64,000 bases of DNA, taken from assembly GCA_019843655.1 (NCBI GenBank), contig JACDQD010000102.1:443501-507500 (forward strand), read 5' to 3'. Under the pieces are notes generated by a model, which was not told the origin of the DNA, made no database searches, and worked only from the letters and a program-made list of their open reading frames with translations. Both the position numbers and the translations under genes were made by a program. Shown piece after piece: positions 24,420 to 36,094 of the stretch. Position 1 is the first letter of the stretch. Each line of letters begins with the position of its first letter. The DNA comes from Lethocerus indicus. Lineage: Eukaryota; Arthropoda; Insecta; Hemiptera; Belostomatidae.

Positions 24420-27400
24420 CGGTGTCGACTCGAATCAATCGCTAATTATTCCCCGACCTTGACTCGTTCGTGTGGCCATTGATGAGTATCGAAGGCGGCG
24501 TTTTGATGTCTGCTGAAACAATTCTATGCGAAAGCAGCTCTTCGAAATGCGATTTTGAATATTATTTTCAGAAATTTAAGTTAAATTCAAAGAATGTCAG
24601 ATGTATTGCCCACCAGCTCCTAGTCCAGCGACGTGGTAGATATCGTCGAGAAGCGAGAAAACTGTTATTATTTTGGGAAATTACAATTTGGAGTCAACCG
24701 GTTTCGTTTTCAATATCCTCTGGGCTGCAATCATCTGGCGCCCGAAATTGCCCAGCGTCTCCTTCACAGGGACCAGTGACGTGACCAATAACCGTTCGCG
24801 GCGATTAACCTCGAGGATCGCAATTACCCGGTTTTTCCAGATCGCCTTTTCCACAAATCACTATGATATTCAAGACCCGGCCGACATACCGGAAGCGGTA
24901 GTTATAACGAGCCAAATTGAGACCGGTCTCCTGAGGGCCCCAGACCGAACGTCTCCGGCGGGCCGGCGGAAAGCGTAAACTTAATAGGACTCTGTAGAAG
25001 ATAAATTGATTGTGGAACGATTGATGAAAATACCGGGCTCGAGGATGCCGTTTTCCAAATAGGCCCGATTATGTTTTTAAATCTGATGGCCTGCAATCTT
25101 CGGCCGATTTTATTTTGAAGTTAATCCTAAAGAATCCCGTTTCTAAGATAATAAAACTCGGCTCCAATTATTGTTTTGAATTTGTGGTTTTGTTGATTCC
25201 AAGTTTTGTAATCGCGTATTCAGGACAAACCCAGATCTCATACAGAATATTGCCAGTCGTAGGGGCGCTCAGAATCTTTCGGGTCCCCCAGAACTGCCAT
25301 TCATATAGTTATTCTTTCATTTTCATTAATTATTCTCAATGGTTGGCTCCCGTCTAGCCGGCTCTATTGGGCGATTGCTACCCCCCGATGATATCGATGT
25401 GTGTTCGTTGAAGTGGTAGCCCTTTTAGAAAGAGGCTGTGGCCCACTTACCTCGTTATAAAAGACCGTCTCTCTCTCATTCCCCATTTGCATAAATAATT
25501 CGTTTGTTTTATAACGCCGGGCCCGTCCGGCAGTAAACCCCCTCCGGCCCCCGTCCCCGGGGAATGACGGGACACGGGGCATTAGTCGCGAATTTACGTA
25601 TTCATTACGGTTTTTATTGCGAATTCTGAGTCTCCTCGGCCTTTTTTACTCCCCCTTTTCCTTCGGCCATATTATAAATTCCTATATAGCTCCTCGACGC
25701 CCGACGAAGCCTAATTGTAATTATTATCGGTCCCTCCCTCCCTATCTTTTTAACGCCCGGGGATTAAAGCCCTATTTTTTCTCGTTAACGCCTTCTTCTT
25801 CTTTTTTTATATATATATTTTTCTTCCTTACACACTTTTCGTGAAGTATGGAGGCCGTAAAAATTTTTAAGATTGCCAAAGTGGGGGTGAGGTTTAATCA
25901 CCGGGGTATACAGGTTGTAGAATTTTTGATGTCGTTAGTTATTCATTCGGATATAAAGAGACTTCAAAATAAGAATTCCCGGCCTAATCAAAAGGAAAAA
26001 GTATTTCTGTTTAGGGTCCGCAATATATAAGAATACTTAACATGTTACTTGCCGCTTAAACTTATTACTCTCTCCTATAAGCAGAACAAAATTACAATTT
26101 GCATTTTAGATGAGAGTTATGAAACTATGAAATTCCAAAGTCTCAATTAAGCGAATTAAGTCACTTCCGGTTTTCTTTAAGAACTGCAGATTTAATTTAA
26201 CATTAAATTACCCTAGGGAAATTATTTGAAAATGAATTTCACCTCAATTCAATGAAATCATTTCATGGCGAACCGGACTAATATTTCAGAAAGTTTGTTC
26301 GATAGTGTTTATCCAGTTTTGAATTAATAGTGAACTAGAAGACTGTTCAAAAGGAATAAGTAAACCATTTTAGCCAACACTGTCTTAATTCTCCCCAATC
26401 TTCATGGACTTCTCTAAAGCTTCTGGATTGTTTCTTCCATTAGTACTCCAAGGCACGTTATAATATTTCATATGTTTGTGCCTGTCATTTATACTTCAAA
26501 TTATCACTTTTTACTGATTGATGACCGAGTATCATGATCTAATAAAAGTAACCCGATTAAACTTTGTGAATAATTCCATAGATTAGTGTAGTTAAGGGTT
26601 CGGATGGAGAGGGTGAATGCATCAAAATTGGACTTCACCTTTTTGCACCCTTCTTTTCCTGTCCACGCTCTGGGCACTCCATTCTTCCCCGCCTTTTGGG
26701 ATTTCCTCGACGCCTTCGGTGGGAAACATAATATAGGGAAAGTTGGCCTGGCCGGAAAGAACCGGGAGCGAAATATGGGAGGCGAAGTTTTATCAAGTTT
26801 CTTGAACCTCGTCCAACCGATTTCGTCTTATAAATATTTCAGGGCGAAACTACCTGGAATTTTACGAATGAAATATTCGAGGCCCGGATGAAAGTTAAAC
26901 ACGGGGCCACCGGGCCGGAATTCTCCCCTGCCGGTTCGTATCCGTTTTAATTACCTGTAAACTTGTAATTCTGCCAGTCTTGGCCGAGAATTGAATTTAT
27001 CGAATAATGAAACTTTGGGCCCCAAAAATATGGACAGAGGAATCGCTTAAATGTGCCCTACTTCTGTCCATTAGTTAAACTGGGACAGTTCAATGATATT
27101 CATTAAAGAAACATTCAGAATAAAATAGATAAGAAAAAATAACATAATAAATAATAGAAGCAATTTTTTAATACTTGTAATTATATATTTATTATTCTTT
27201 GGATGTATTAATACAGAGTTCTACACTCGTGGCGCAGGCCGTTCATTCCAAATGGGTATATTATACCCGCGAAAATACGAGGGTCTGCACTTGTTATTTT
27301 AATTAAAATATAAAATGTTAATGAGCGGGTTGAAATAACGGGAGCGATTCGTAAAGTGGCGGCGGAATGTAGAGACGTTGAATTAAATTAAGGTTTTAGG

Positions 27401-27849
27401 ATTCCGGGAGGAATCCGGGCCCGGTGTACTTACACTAACGACTGGGGCCGGAACTGAGCGATAAAAAGACCTCCCTCGGATCCGTTCTGAGGAAACGCGA
27501 CCGTTTCAGTCGACCCGAAATAAAATTTCGTTTGTTGAAAAAAAGCCCGAATGCATTAAATATCGCTCCTAGTTACGGCGGAAACTACAAGAATATTTCC
27601 TATAGGATATTGCTCAATACCAAAAAGTGCCACCAATCTCTTACTTCAAAAATACATTCCTTGCCGAATGTTGGGTCAATATATTGTTTACAAAAGACAT
27701 TTTTTGAGGTTACATTATCTCAAACTGCAAGATAAAAAAAACATTTTTCCTCCATTCAAGAGTGTTTAAATGGTGACTTAATTTATTTATTCTTTATCAT
27801 TCATTGAATCGATCCTAGCAATAGCATCGGGATATTGGCATCAGTACAA
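24420..27849. other. Mixed non-coding DNA
   Basis: Frames up to 104 codons, none recognised. On the minus strand a donor-like GAG-GTAAGT lies at about 25445-25450 without a convincing acceptor. A POU-type octamer ATTTGCAT lies at about 25484-25491. CpG-rich patches occur at 24780-24980 and 27370-27520. The palindrome cluster at 26.2 kb is separate. Confidence 0.5.
26193..26479. repeat. Cluster of perfect palindromes and a repeated 19-20-mer
   Basis: TAATTTAA-CA-TTAAATTA lies at 26193-26210 and ATGAAAT-C-ATTTCAT at 26252-26266. TAATATTTCAGAAAGTTTGT (26279-26298) is repeated with changes at 26461-26479 and, with one mismatch, at 21670-21689. The two local copies lie 182 bases apart and loose similarity continues downstream (GTTTATCCAG versus CATTTATACT). 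These are probably small diverged duplications. Confidence 0.4.
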
Positions 27850-28369
27850 TACTGAGGTACTGAGGCGTGCCCATAAAATATACATAAATTTGAAAAAAAT
27901 TGTTGTTTCGGGTGAAGCGCAGAGATCATGGCCACGATTCGGCGACGACCGTTCCCCGTTCGATTCTCCGGCACCTCTCTCAGGGGGTTCGAAGGAGGCG
28001 ACCGGAAAAATGTTGGGGCGGGGACTCCGCTCCCCGGTATTTTTAAATATAATAAACCTGGAGCGGGGCGCGGACGGAAGTGAGAAAGACTCGGAGAGTG
28101 GGATGACAAACGAGCTGTATAGCTGTGTGTCGCCTTTGAGGTGGCCTATTTCTGGTGGCGCGGGGGTCCGGACTCGCAGGCGGGCCACCGTCGGCACTCC
28201 GCTAAGGGGGGAACTACAGGGACCTTGCCGGACTAATTGCTGTAAATGGCTGTTAACCGTCCCCCCTCCCTCCCCCTCAACTATTCTTTTTATTGGCCTG
28301 TAACTAAATTTAATTAAAACACGGGCAACGGGTGTCAACGCCCCCGTATATCGTCTACAACACCGCATT
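27850..28369. other. GC/CpG-rich block
   Basis: Contains three overlapping open frames of 102-175 codons on both strands, typical of stop-poor GC-rich DNA and without recognised motifs. A C-rich run near 28261-28277 has only three separated tracts. Confidence 0.5.
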
Positions 28370-29999
28370 CTCGACGCACTATGAGCACTGAGGAGTTATA
28401 CTACACTATACAGATATGTTGAACGTAAATTTATTTAGAATTTTTAAGAAATGCGTCAACTAGGAATTAAAAGAAATATTTACGGATGATATATCTCCGA
28501 ATGAACTGTTTTTAGTAACCGCAGTGGCTCAGGCTGAAAAGGTGCAAGACCACTGTTGGTAGGACGTCCGTTTTTTGGCTCGAAAAAATCGCGAAAAGTT
28601 TCCTATTTTCATAATTTCGCTACAGGTTTTTAATAACCCCGAATATAAGGATGCGCGTTAATAAATTGAGCGCCCTCCTCCTAGATTTAAGATATTACAA
28701 TCGTGCTATGTCCACAGAAAATAATGCCTTTGTTACTTGCTTCAAAGGTGATAAAGGTTATTACCTGCCCTTCTTTATTGCTTTCGGAATCGACGTTTTC
28801 CTTATCCCGTTAGTGTTGCTCAATTACCTCCGTCCAGCTTAAACGAAGCTGACGCACCAGTATGGTTTCATTCTGAACGGCGTCAAGCGCAGTAGAACAT
28901 CTGGTCGATATTGTTTTTAAAACCCCTAATGCTCACATGAATTAATAGTGGAAATTGTAATATTCATAACCCGAGTACAATCATTCATATTTATGAGACT
29001 TTGAAGCTGATTGAGCAATTGTAACATTTAACTAAATAAGATAATTAGATTGGTAGTATATAAGCATTGATAAGTATCTATGATTAGTAGAATTCAGTGG
29101 GGATATGATTGTCTAGAGAACTAACAATTTCGCTTTATTTCACCCTCCGGCCGAATACCTGCCTAGAAACTGAGTTTTGCCGAATTATCTAATGATTTTA
29201 CTCGATTCTTGCCCCGAATTTATTACAAGGCGATATCCCCCCCCCGCCCTCCATTACACCCGCTGTCACGTAATTTCTCGATTCATAACCCAATTTGCGA
29301 TAGTGGCCGGTTCCGCTCCGCCGTTCCGGTTTTACGATCGTTTTCGTTTGTAAATGCCGGCCGTTCGAAATTTACAGACTTTTCCTCGCCCACTTTGCCT
29401 CTGGGGGCCGGCCCGAATTTATCACTAGCGGATTTTCCCCGCTAGTGTTCTATTCCACCAGTGTTGTAACATATTATATTTTACGCTTGTGTTTATTTAT
29501 ATGGTCAATAATATTTCTGAAATATTCTCATGAATGTATTAAATTTCCAAATAAAAAAAATATTTTAATATAATTTAATATACCAGACAGAAACATCACG
29601 AACCTACAATATTTTAATATATTGATCTGTGATGACTTAATATATTAAATACTATAATAATGTCATTAAAGTGACACATTCATGACGATTAAGTGAGTTA
29701 TGTGATAGAGCGTCTATTAAGCTGACCTCTGATTTATTGTTACCCTCTCCTAATAGATTTAATTTTGCAATGTTTGCCATCTTGTTTCTTTTTTATTACC
29801 TTATCAAGGCTCTTAAACTATTTCGTATAGTATGCGTTTCGTCAGGCCTTACTGATCTACTTAATTTCAGACGACATTGAACCTACCCTCGTTAATGCAT
29901 ATTCGGCGTACACAATCATATATGTCAGTTATGAATGAATGAGGTGCCCGAAAGAATTCAGAGCGTTCCCCCACAGCGGAATCAATTGGTTTGGCCGCC
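28370..29999. other. AT-rich stretch with one GC patch
   Basis: A GC patch lies at 29205-29445; the rest is AT-rich. CTGATTTATTG near 29727 is a possible PBX-HOX-type site of the kind expected by chance. No gene. Confidence 0.5.
29613..29649. repeat. 11-bp AT-only stem-loop
   Basis: TTTAATATATT (29613-29623) pairs with AATATATTAAA (29639-29649) across a 15-base loop. Low-complexity stem. Confidence 0.5.
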
Positions 30000-31279
30000 T
30001 CATAAATTGTGGACTATTAGACTCGATGTGGGGGCGGGGGGGCGGAGGAGGCGTTATTTAAATGATGCATAAGACAGAGACCTAGGCGTAAACCGGACAG
30101 ACGATTTAAGTCTCCTAGGCCGCCCAGCAGGAGAGGAGTCCGGATCGATAGCGGACCAGTCTGAATAATTCAATAGCCTATCCTATGCCGTGAGGGCAGT
30201 CAATAACATAGGCAACTACACTGTGCAATAAAAATAGGAATTGTATTGTGTTTGGGATATAAAAGGTTTATGAAAATTAACTCCAGGACTAACTTCTTCC
30301 TCTTCATTTTTTCCACAGACTGTAGGTTAGCCCCTGTTGGAAGTGGAGTCACTCAATGTCTCTCGATATATTGAGATTTTAAACTATTCTTTTAACAAGC
30401 TATTTGGAAAAGGACAAAGAACGATATTTTTTATTCATTCCATTCTATTTGGCGTATCGCCGGCAACCATAAATGTGTCTCAACTACACTTCCAAAGGTG
30501 TAATTTCAGTGCATTGATTTATACAAATTATTTATATTAATTCACATCGTTAATTAGGAAATATGCATTTGTAAATTACAAAATGTATACATAGGACCTG
30601 GTCACGACGAGATTGGATTATACCTGCAATTTGATTTTAGTGCATGATGTACGTGGGCGTAGTGAAATTAATTAGTACTCCTATGGATGTTTCATATTAT
30701 TATGTAATCTTTCTGGTTCTAATTATAACAGCGGTCCATTTCGCTCGCCCCGACTTCTTGCCATTAATAGTTGCCATCTGGTATGGCCTGGGGACGTGGA
30801 CGGAGCCAGGGCAGTTTAGTTTTACGACACGACTTCCAATCGTAAAATCGTCTTCCTCCAACCAAAGGATAGGGGCCGCCCGAAAACCCCGGTTAACCCG
30901 ACCGACTCTTGCCAATGGGAATGGTGTTTGGGTCGGGAAGGAGGGGGGTCGACCCACGAGATTTTGAACAGATGGCCCTACTCCAAATTATTTACACCGA
31001 AGGGCCCCCGCGCCCCCACCCATACTACTCCTGCAGTCCCTTACCCGGAGACCGGGAGATTAATGGCCTCACCCCTTTAACGCCCTCGAGACTCCGCGCT
31101 CCTTCTTTTTGTTTTTTAACAGTGGAGGCCACTTTTTTGTTTTCTCCGGACATTTCTCGGGCCGTGGTTCGGCGGGGGCAAAATGCGAGCGGTCGGTCCC
31201 CTTTTAACTACTCGAATCGCCGTGTACTTATGGGCTGTACGAAAACAGTCGCCCTCCCACCTCACGCTCACTCATTGTA
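30000..31279. other. GC-rich ends flanking an AT-rich centre
   Basis: G-rich at 30028-30050 and GC-rich from 30860 to 31260. A strong orphan splice acceptor at 30318 is listed separately. The 123-codon frame at 30909-31280 is unrecognised. Confidence 0.5.
30287..30318 (+). other. Strong orphan 3' splice acceptor
   Basis: GACTAAC (30287-30293) is a near-ideal branch site, followed by an almost pure pyrimidine tract and CCACAG ending at 30318. Two of three frames stop within 14 bases of the acceptor; the third is open for 17 codons. No consensus donor follows closely. It may begin an untranslated, terminal or non-coding-RNA exon, or be a decoy. Confidence 0.35.
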
Positions 31280-31783
31280 ACCAACGTTTCCTAATGTTCC
31301 TGATATTTCCCAGGATATAGCTTAAGGAAAATATGCAATTAATTCCGCTATCTATCAAAGTTCCTAGTTTTCCGGTCAATTTTCGTAACACCATTTAATA
31401 GTCACCTTTTACACCATATTTCATGTAATAAGAGGAATCCCGTGTTTTACCTGATTTTAACGACTATTTACACTAGCTAAGTCTATCTGTCCGAACAATG
31501 AAAGAAACATGAATTAAATACAGTTTATAATGAAATATCATCCCCCAATATGTAGTACTCTTCCAATATTTTACGTACATATTTTTCGATAACATATTTT
31601 TTAAACTATTATCAATAGCGAGATCAGAGGACAACGTCCGTACCATTCGGCTCCCCGTTTGATGTCGACATAAAAAACAGGTTTTCGTCGATGCGATCCG
31701 GAACGGCCCTCTTGGGGAACGGTCCCCGCGTCCTGAGGTAGATTGTCGCTAGGAAAAGGATAGGACAAACATCGTTTATTGGT

Positions 31784-31803
31784 GGGACGGGGTGGCGGGG
31801 GGG
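31784..31803 (+). other. G-quadruplex-type motif
   Basis: G3, G4 and a run of seven Gs separated by AC and TGGC. The fourth tract requires splitting the G7 run, so this is weaker than the others. Confidence 0.4.
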
Positions 31804-32594
31804 CGTAAACCCCGAAGGGCCCTCGAGCGGCCCGGGCCGGGCATCCCCCCGTTATAGCGGCCTCTCTGTGTCCCACCCCCGGTCCCATTTACCCCCCTCG
31901 TCTTCCAGGGAGGCCACCGCCACGGCACTTGAGAAAATCTTGTAACTTAAACATAGAACAGCCGCCACTGGCCCGGGTTCTGTTTATCCCAGCACCCCCA
32001 CCGTCTGTGGACTGTGTCGTGTCGGGTTTCGGGACCACTTAAAAACCCCCCCTTTTAAAACCGTCAGGAGCGTGTGTTGTACATTAGCCAAACTGTGTCG
32101 ACGCTGATGGAGGTCCTCCATTTCAATTTTCGCGATCGTTAGATGTTAACCATTCTTTTTGTTCCTTATTATAAATATAGCAGACAGATAACGGGCATTT
32201 CGGTATAGAAAATATATACGTATTACAAATGGTACGTAATATTTGATTCGCCTAACGCGGTTTAAACTGCCCGCGAGTCCGATGAGATTTATGATCCGGC
32301 GCGTATTTGCCTATGCTCCGTGCTGGGAACACGGTGTCGAGTAGAAAGGCGGCGGACGCGGTATAAATATTAATCAGTTTCAAAAATAAGAATTCAACGC
32401 AATTCTCCGGCCGCGCGACGCTGAATCCCCAAGCGGGAAAGTCCATTTGCGGGTAATGTATGTATTTCGATTAAAGGGTGGCCGGGCGGGGACAGTGGGC
32501 CCCTATGTTTACAGAGCCCGCATTACCGAGGGGCCTTTTCACCGGCCGAGATAAACCCGGGGATAACCGTCCTCGGAAATATAATAGGGACGGA

Positions 32595-32613
32595 GGGAGG
32601 GGAGGGACCGGGG
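32595..32613 (+). other. G-quadruplex motif
   Basis: G runs of 3, 4, 3 and 4 bases with loops A, A and ACC. Very short loops favour folding. Confidence 0.65.
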
Positions 32614-33059
32614 CCGACTACACTTGCTTGTTGCCCTCCTAAAGAAACAGATATGGCCCAGAATGGCCGACAATGAGAGTTGAGGGCTTCCAGGACCTGT
32701 TAGAGGCGAGGAACGCCGCCGCTCATTGTAAAGACCCCTTTAACCGGCCGACCAGGCCTTCCAATCTACTGGCCGACTCTGCACTCCAAGACGATCCCTA
32801 ATATCATGCATTATACTGAGCCAGCCCCGTTTTGAACTCTGAACGGTTAGCACTCGCATTCCGAGTCCGCTCCGTCGTGACGTCGAATCCATTATTTTAC
32901 AGAATATAAATTTATTCCCGTCTACTTCATTCTCCGCTTCAATAATTTTCAGCGAATCAATAAGAGATAGTGTTAATGACAAAACACAATGCATTTCAGT
33001 TGTATTTGGGGATCTGGAAATGCAATTGTGGAACAAGGTTGTAATTCGATAAAGGCCGT

Positions 33060-33540
33060 GCTCTTCCTGCCCCCCTGAAATTCCCAGTGCCAGACAAACC
33101 CGGCCAATGAGGAGTTGTCCAACTTTTATTCCTAAACTTTATTCACCCCTCCCCCCCCCACCACCACCACTCGAACGGCGTTACGAGTTAAAAACGCGTT
33201 TTATTTCATTCGGTAAAGGAGAGACGGCGCACCCCTGGGGCGGCGGACAAATCGCCGAGTTGGTTTGCCGGGGGCGGGGGGTTGCTCTCGGCTGCCGAAC
33301 AAACTGCACAAGTAATCGTGCAAATGGTAATAACCGTAATGGTTTCGTCGATAGCCGTCCGGAGAGAAAGCCCCCCGGGCTCGCGCTTGTTTCTTTTATT
33401 GATTGTCGGCGCGGAGGGGGCGGTGGAGCAACCCCACAATACTCTTCTGTACTTTCACCCGCGGCCGCAGGCCTTCCTTATTATAATTGGCCGTTCGACA
33501 TTCCGTTTTACCGCCGATGTTTTATTGGAGTAGGACAAAA
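33060..33540. other. CpG-rich block with the longest open frame
   Basis: The longest frame in the window (198 codons, 33107-33703 plus) crosses this block. It opens with poly-proline from a C10 run, has a Gly-rich segment, and ends in AT-rich sequence with a hydrophobic tail. Overlapping frames of 77 and 83 codons exist here too. I recognise no domain and read it as chance openness in GC-rich DNA. Confidence 0.5.
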
Positions 33541-36030
33541 CACGATTGATTATCTAGATATTATAAAATTACCCAGAATAGAAGCCAGGAATCTGGATGT
33601 CCCATTTGTGCAGTGTCAGAAAGAATCACCCCCAAACCCGATTCCTAAAAATGTTTATTTTATTTTACTCTGTGCATTTATTTACGTAATTTTATGCACA
33701 TAAAATATATATGTGCTACGACTTAAATACTGCTCAGAATTTCATGGAAAAAGTTTCAAATTTATATACGAATATTCTTCCCGGTGTATTCCAGAAATTA
33801 TATTGTTGTTCTTAAATGCTCTTATCCATACAAATGCATTTATCCTGATCGCATTAATCGAAATAATTCGATCAATGGCGAATTCGTTCTTCTATGAATA
33901 TGGCCAGCGAGAAACGTCATTTACGCAAAAGTACCGTTTCATTCTGCTCGATAGGGAAACGCGTGTATGTGCACCGTAACTTACCCAATGCGATCGTAAT
34001 GAACGCCGTTTATCATCTGTAAATCTGATGATCCGGACAATCTGAACGGTTATTTTTGATTTATATGTGCAATATCCCGCCTGCATATTTCGTATAAATC
34101 GGGCGTTGAACGCGTTTACCGCGATGTGTACTCGTGTCCTTATTTATAACGCATTCATCCACTCATTCCGACGAGTTGAAATTATACTAAATTTACCGAT
34201 AAATTATTTTTTAACATTCCACAATCATTGTGCAAAAGGAAAGGTGTCCGAAATTGTAACGCTGTTGAGAGTAAGAGTTGTGGAATATTTCACCTTTTTG
34301 TTGCTCCCTACCCTCCTTACGGTTAAGCGTTCTCTTCTAATGATCGTTTGATGGCCGCTGATGATCTCACTCAGAAACCTTCTTTTTCCTTGCGCTTTCT
34401 TTCTTAGGAGTTAAGATATTAATGGGAAAGTTCACGAATGTTCGAAATGTTGGTCTGGAGATTTTGTCTGCTCTAGATGCGTTTTGCCATTTACTCAGTT
34501 TATTCATTTTGTTCTGATACTAACATTATCTGAATGTGAAAATTCAAAACTGGTTTTTTACAGTACTGAATAGGAGGGAGAGGAAAAACAGAATGATGCC
34601 TTACTATGTTTTATAAAACTAGCCTTCCGTCATTTGACGCTGTGAATTTCCAGTCTGAAAATATCTGGGGGCCTAACGTCCTTTGATGTTCACTCCGGAG
34701 TTTAATGAACGGATATTTAATTTAAAATTAAAAAGAAAAAAAGGAGGTAAAAATAAACTAACTTTTTTAGCAAAACCCTAGTAAATGAGGGAGTAGCGGG
34801 GCGAAATTGGACGGGTCACATATTGTAACGAGGGGGGAGCGGGGGAGGCTGTATAATGACAAGGGTAAACAACTCCCGAATAAATTACGACATCGTTTTA
34901 ATGAGTTTACCGTCCAATTGGGTACACAGGTAGCGCCACCCGAACGGGGAATTGTGGGTGACGTGGCGCTTGTGTACATAGCCCTTTCATACAGGGCTCT
35001 GTTTTATACTGGAAAGAGGACAACCGTGTTCGGTTCGGTTAATATAAATGTTGAAAAATCATTACCGCCGAGCAACGGTTTGTGCCCTAGAAGGTGGTCC
35101 TTACTCTGGGGATTAGTTCAATTAATTTTTACTTGCATTCACTATGGAACTCAAAATTTCAATCAGGATAAAATTATTTCAATGATATTTCAATTCACCC
35201 GGACCCTGAAAACCGGTAAGAGTTTCGAAAAATCGGAAGTAGACCACACCCCGGGAAGGGAATACACCTTTATATTGGTACTGGAATAAATGCTCTTGTA
35301 GTGAGCTTAAAACAATAGACATTAAACCAGTTACATTTTAAGAAAAGGCTAGATAAATTATAATATGGTAAATCGTGATATGAGACTACCAATTTTGGTA
35401 AAGGATATTATTTCCATTCACTGCCAAAATCTCTTAACTTAAATGCCGGTGTTTCTTTCTATTTACAAAATGTTTTCTCAGGCTTCCGATTATTTCAGAT
35501 CTCTCTATGTACAACATTCGACGATGCTATGTTCAGAACAGAATTAATCATGTTTAAGAAGTAGTGCGACTGGTACTGGCGCCTGTTCAGTGTCGGCCTT
35601 AGGTATCAGTCTCACGGCCCCTTATTTTCGTCACACCACTCCCCTCTTGGTTAATGTAAGTTTCCAGTTAGGACGGATGGCGGGAAGCCTAATTTGAAGT
35701 GCCGCCGACCCTAAACAAACGATTTTAAAATCTGTATTAATTGAGATCTCTTATAAATTAAGAATTGCGAATAAGCACATTTCAATTAAGTCTTGACCAT
35801 TTTGACTTTGGCTGCACACAGCTGACCAAGGACCGAAAGCATTTTGGGCAAGTGCTACGACGAAATATACATCGAATATGTTAAACGAGGGAATTGGCAG
35901 GGACACGTCCACAACTTGTGTAAAATATTTCCCCGAATTTATTTTATTAGGGTTCATATCTAGTTGGAGAGGGGACAAATGATTCCTCGGAGACCGAGTT
36001 TAGGGGTTCTCCTTTCTGAGACCCTTGGAA
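33541..36030. other. AT-rich stretch, no supported gene
   Basis: A 160-codon frame (34807-35289 plus) has mixed composition but no recognised motif, no splice context and a shadow frame opposite. The remaining frames are short. Confidence 0.5.
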
Positions 36031-36032
36031 AC

Positions 36033-36033
<1 letters not shown>

Positions 36034-36093
<60 letters not shown>

Positions 36094-36094
36094 C
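36034..36094 (+). repeat. (TA)n microsatellite
   Basis: Pure TA/AT alternation to 36079, then imperfect ACATATACATATATAC to about 36094. Can extrude as a cruciform; length is probably polymorphic. Confidence 0.95.

Larger units (their letters stand above)
31280..33059. other. GC-rich blocks, no gene
   Basis: AT-rich to 31620, then GC-rich 31660-32110 and 32400-32720. Frames of 64-98 codons are unrecognised. CCCAG before GATATAG near 31313 looks like an acceptor, but every frame after it stops within a few codons. Confidence 0.5.

Noticed and set aside
33107..33703. 198-codon open frame
   Set aside because: Crosses a CpG-rich, stop-poor block; Pro and Gly runs come from homopolymers; other frames are open too; no known motif.
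34807..35289. 160-codon open frame of mixed composition
   Set aside because: No recognised family, promoter or splice sites; length not surprising among this many frames.
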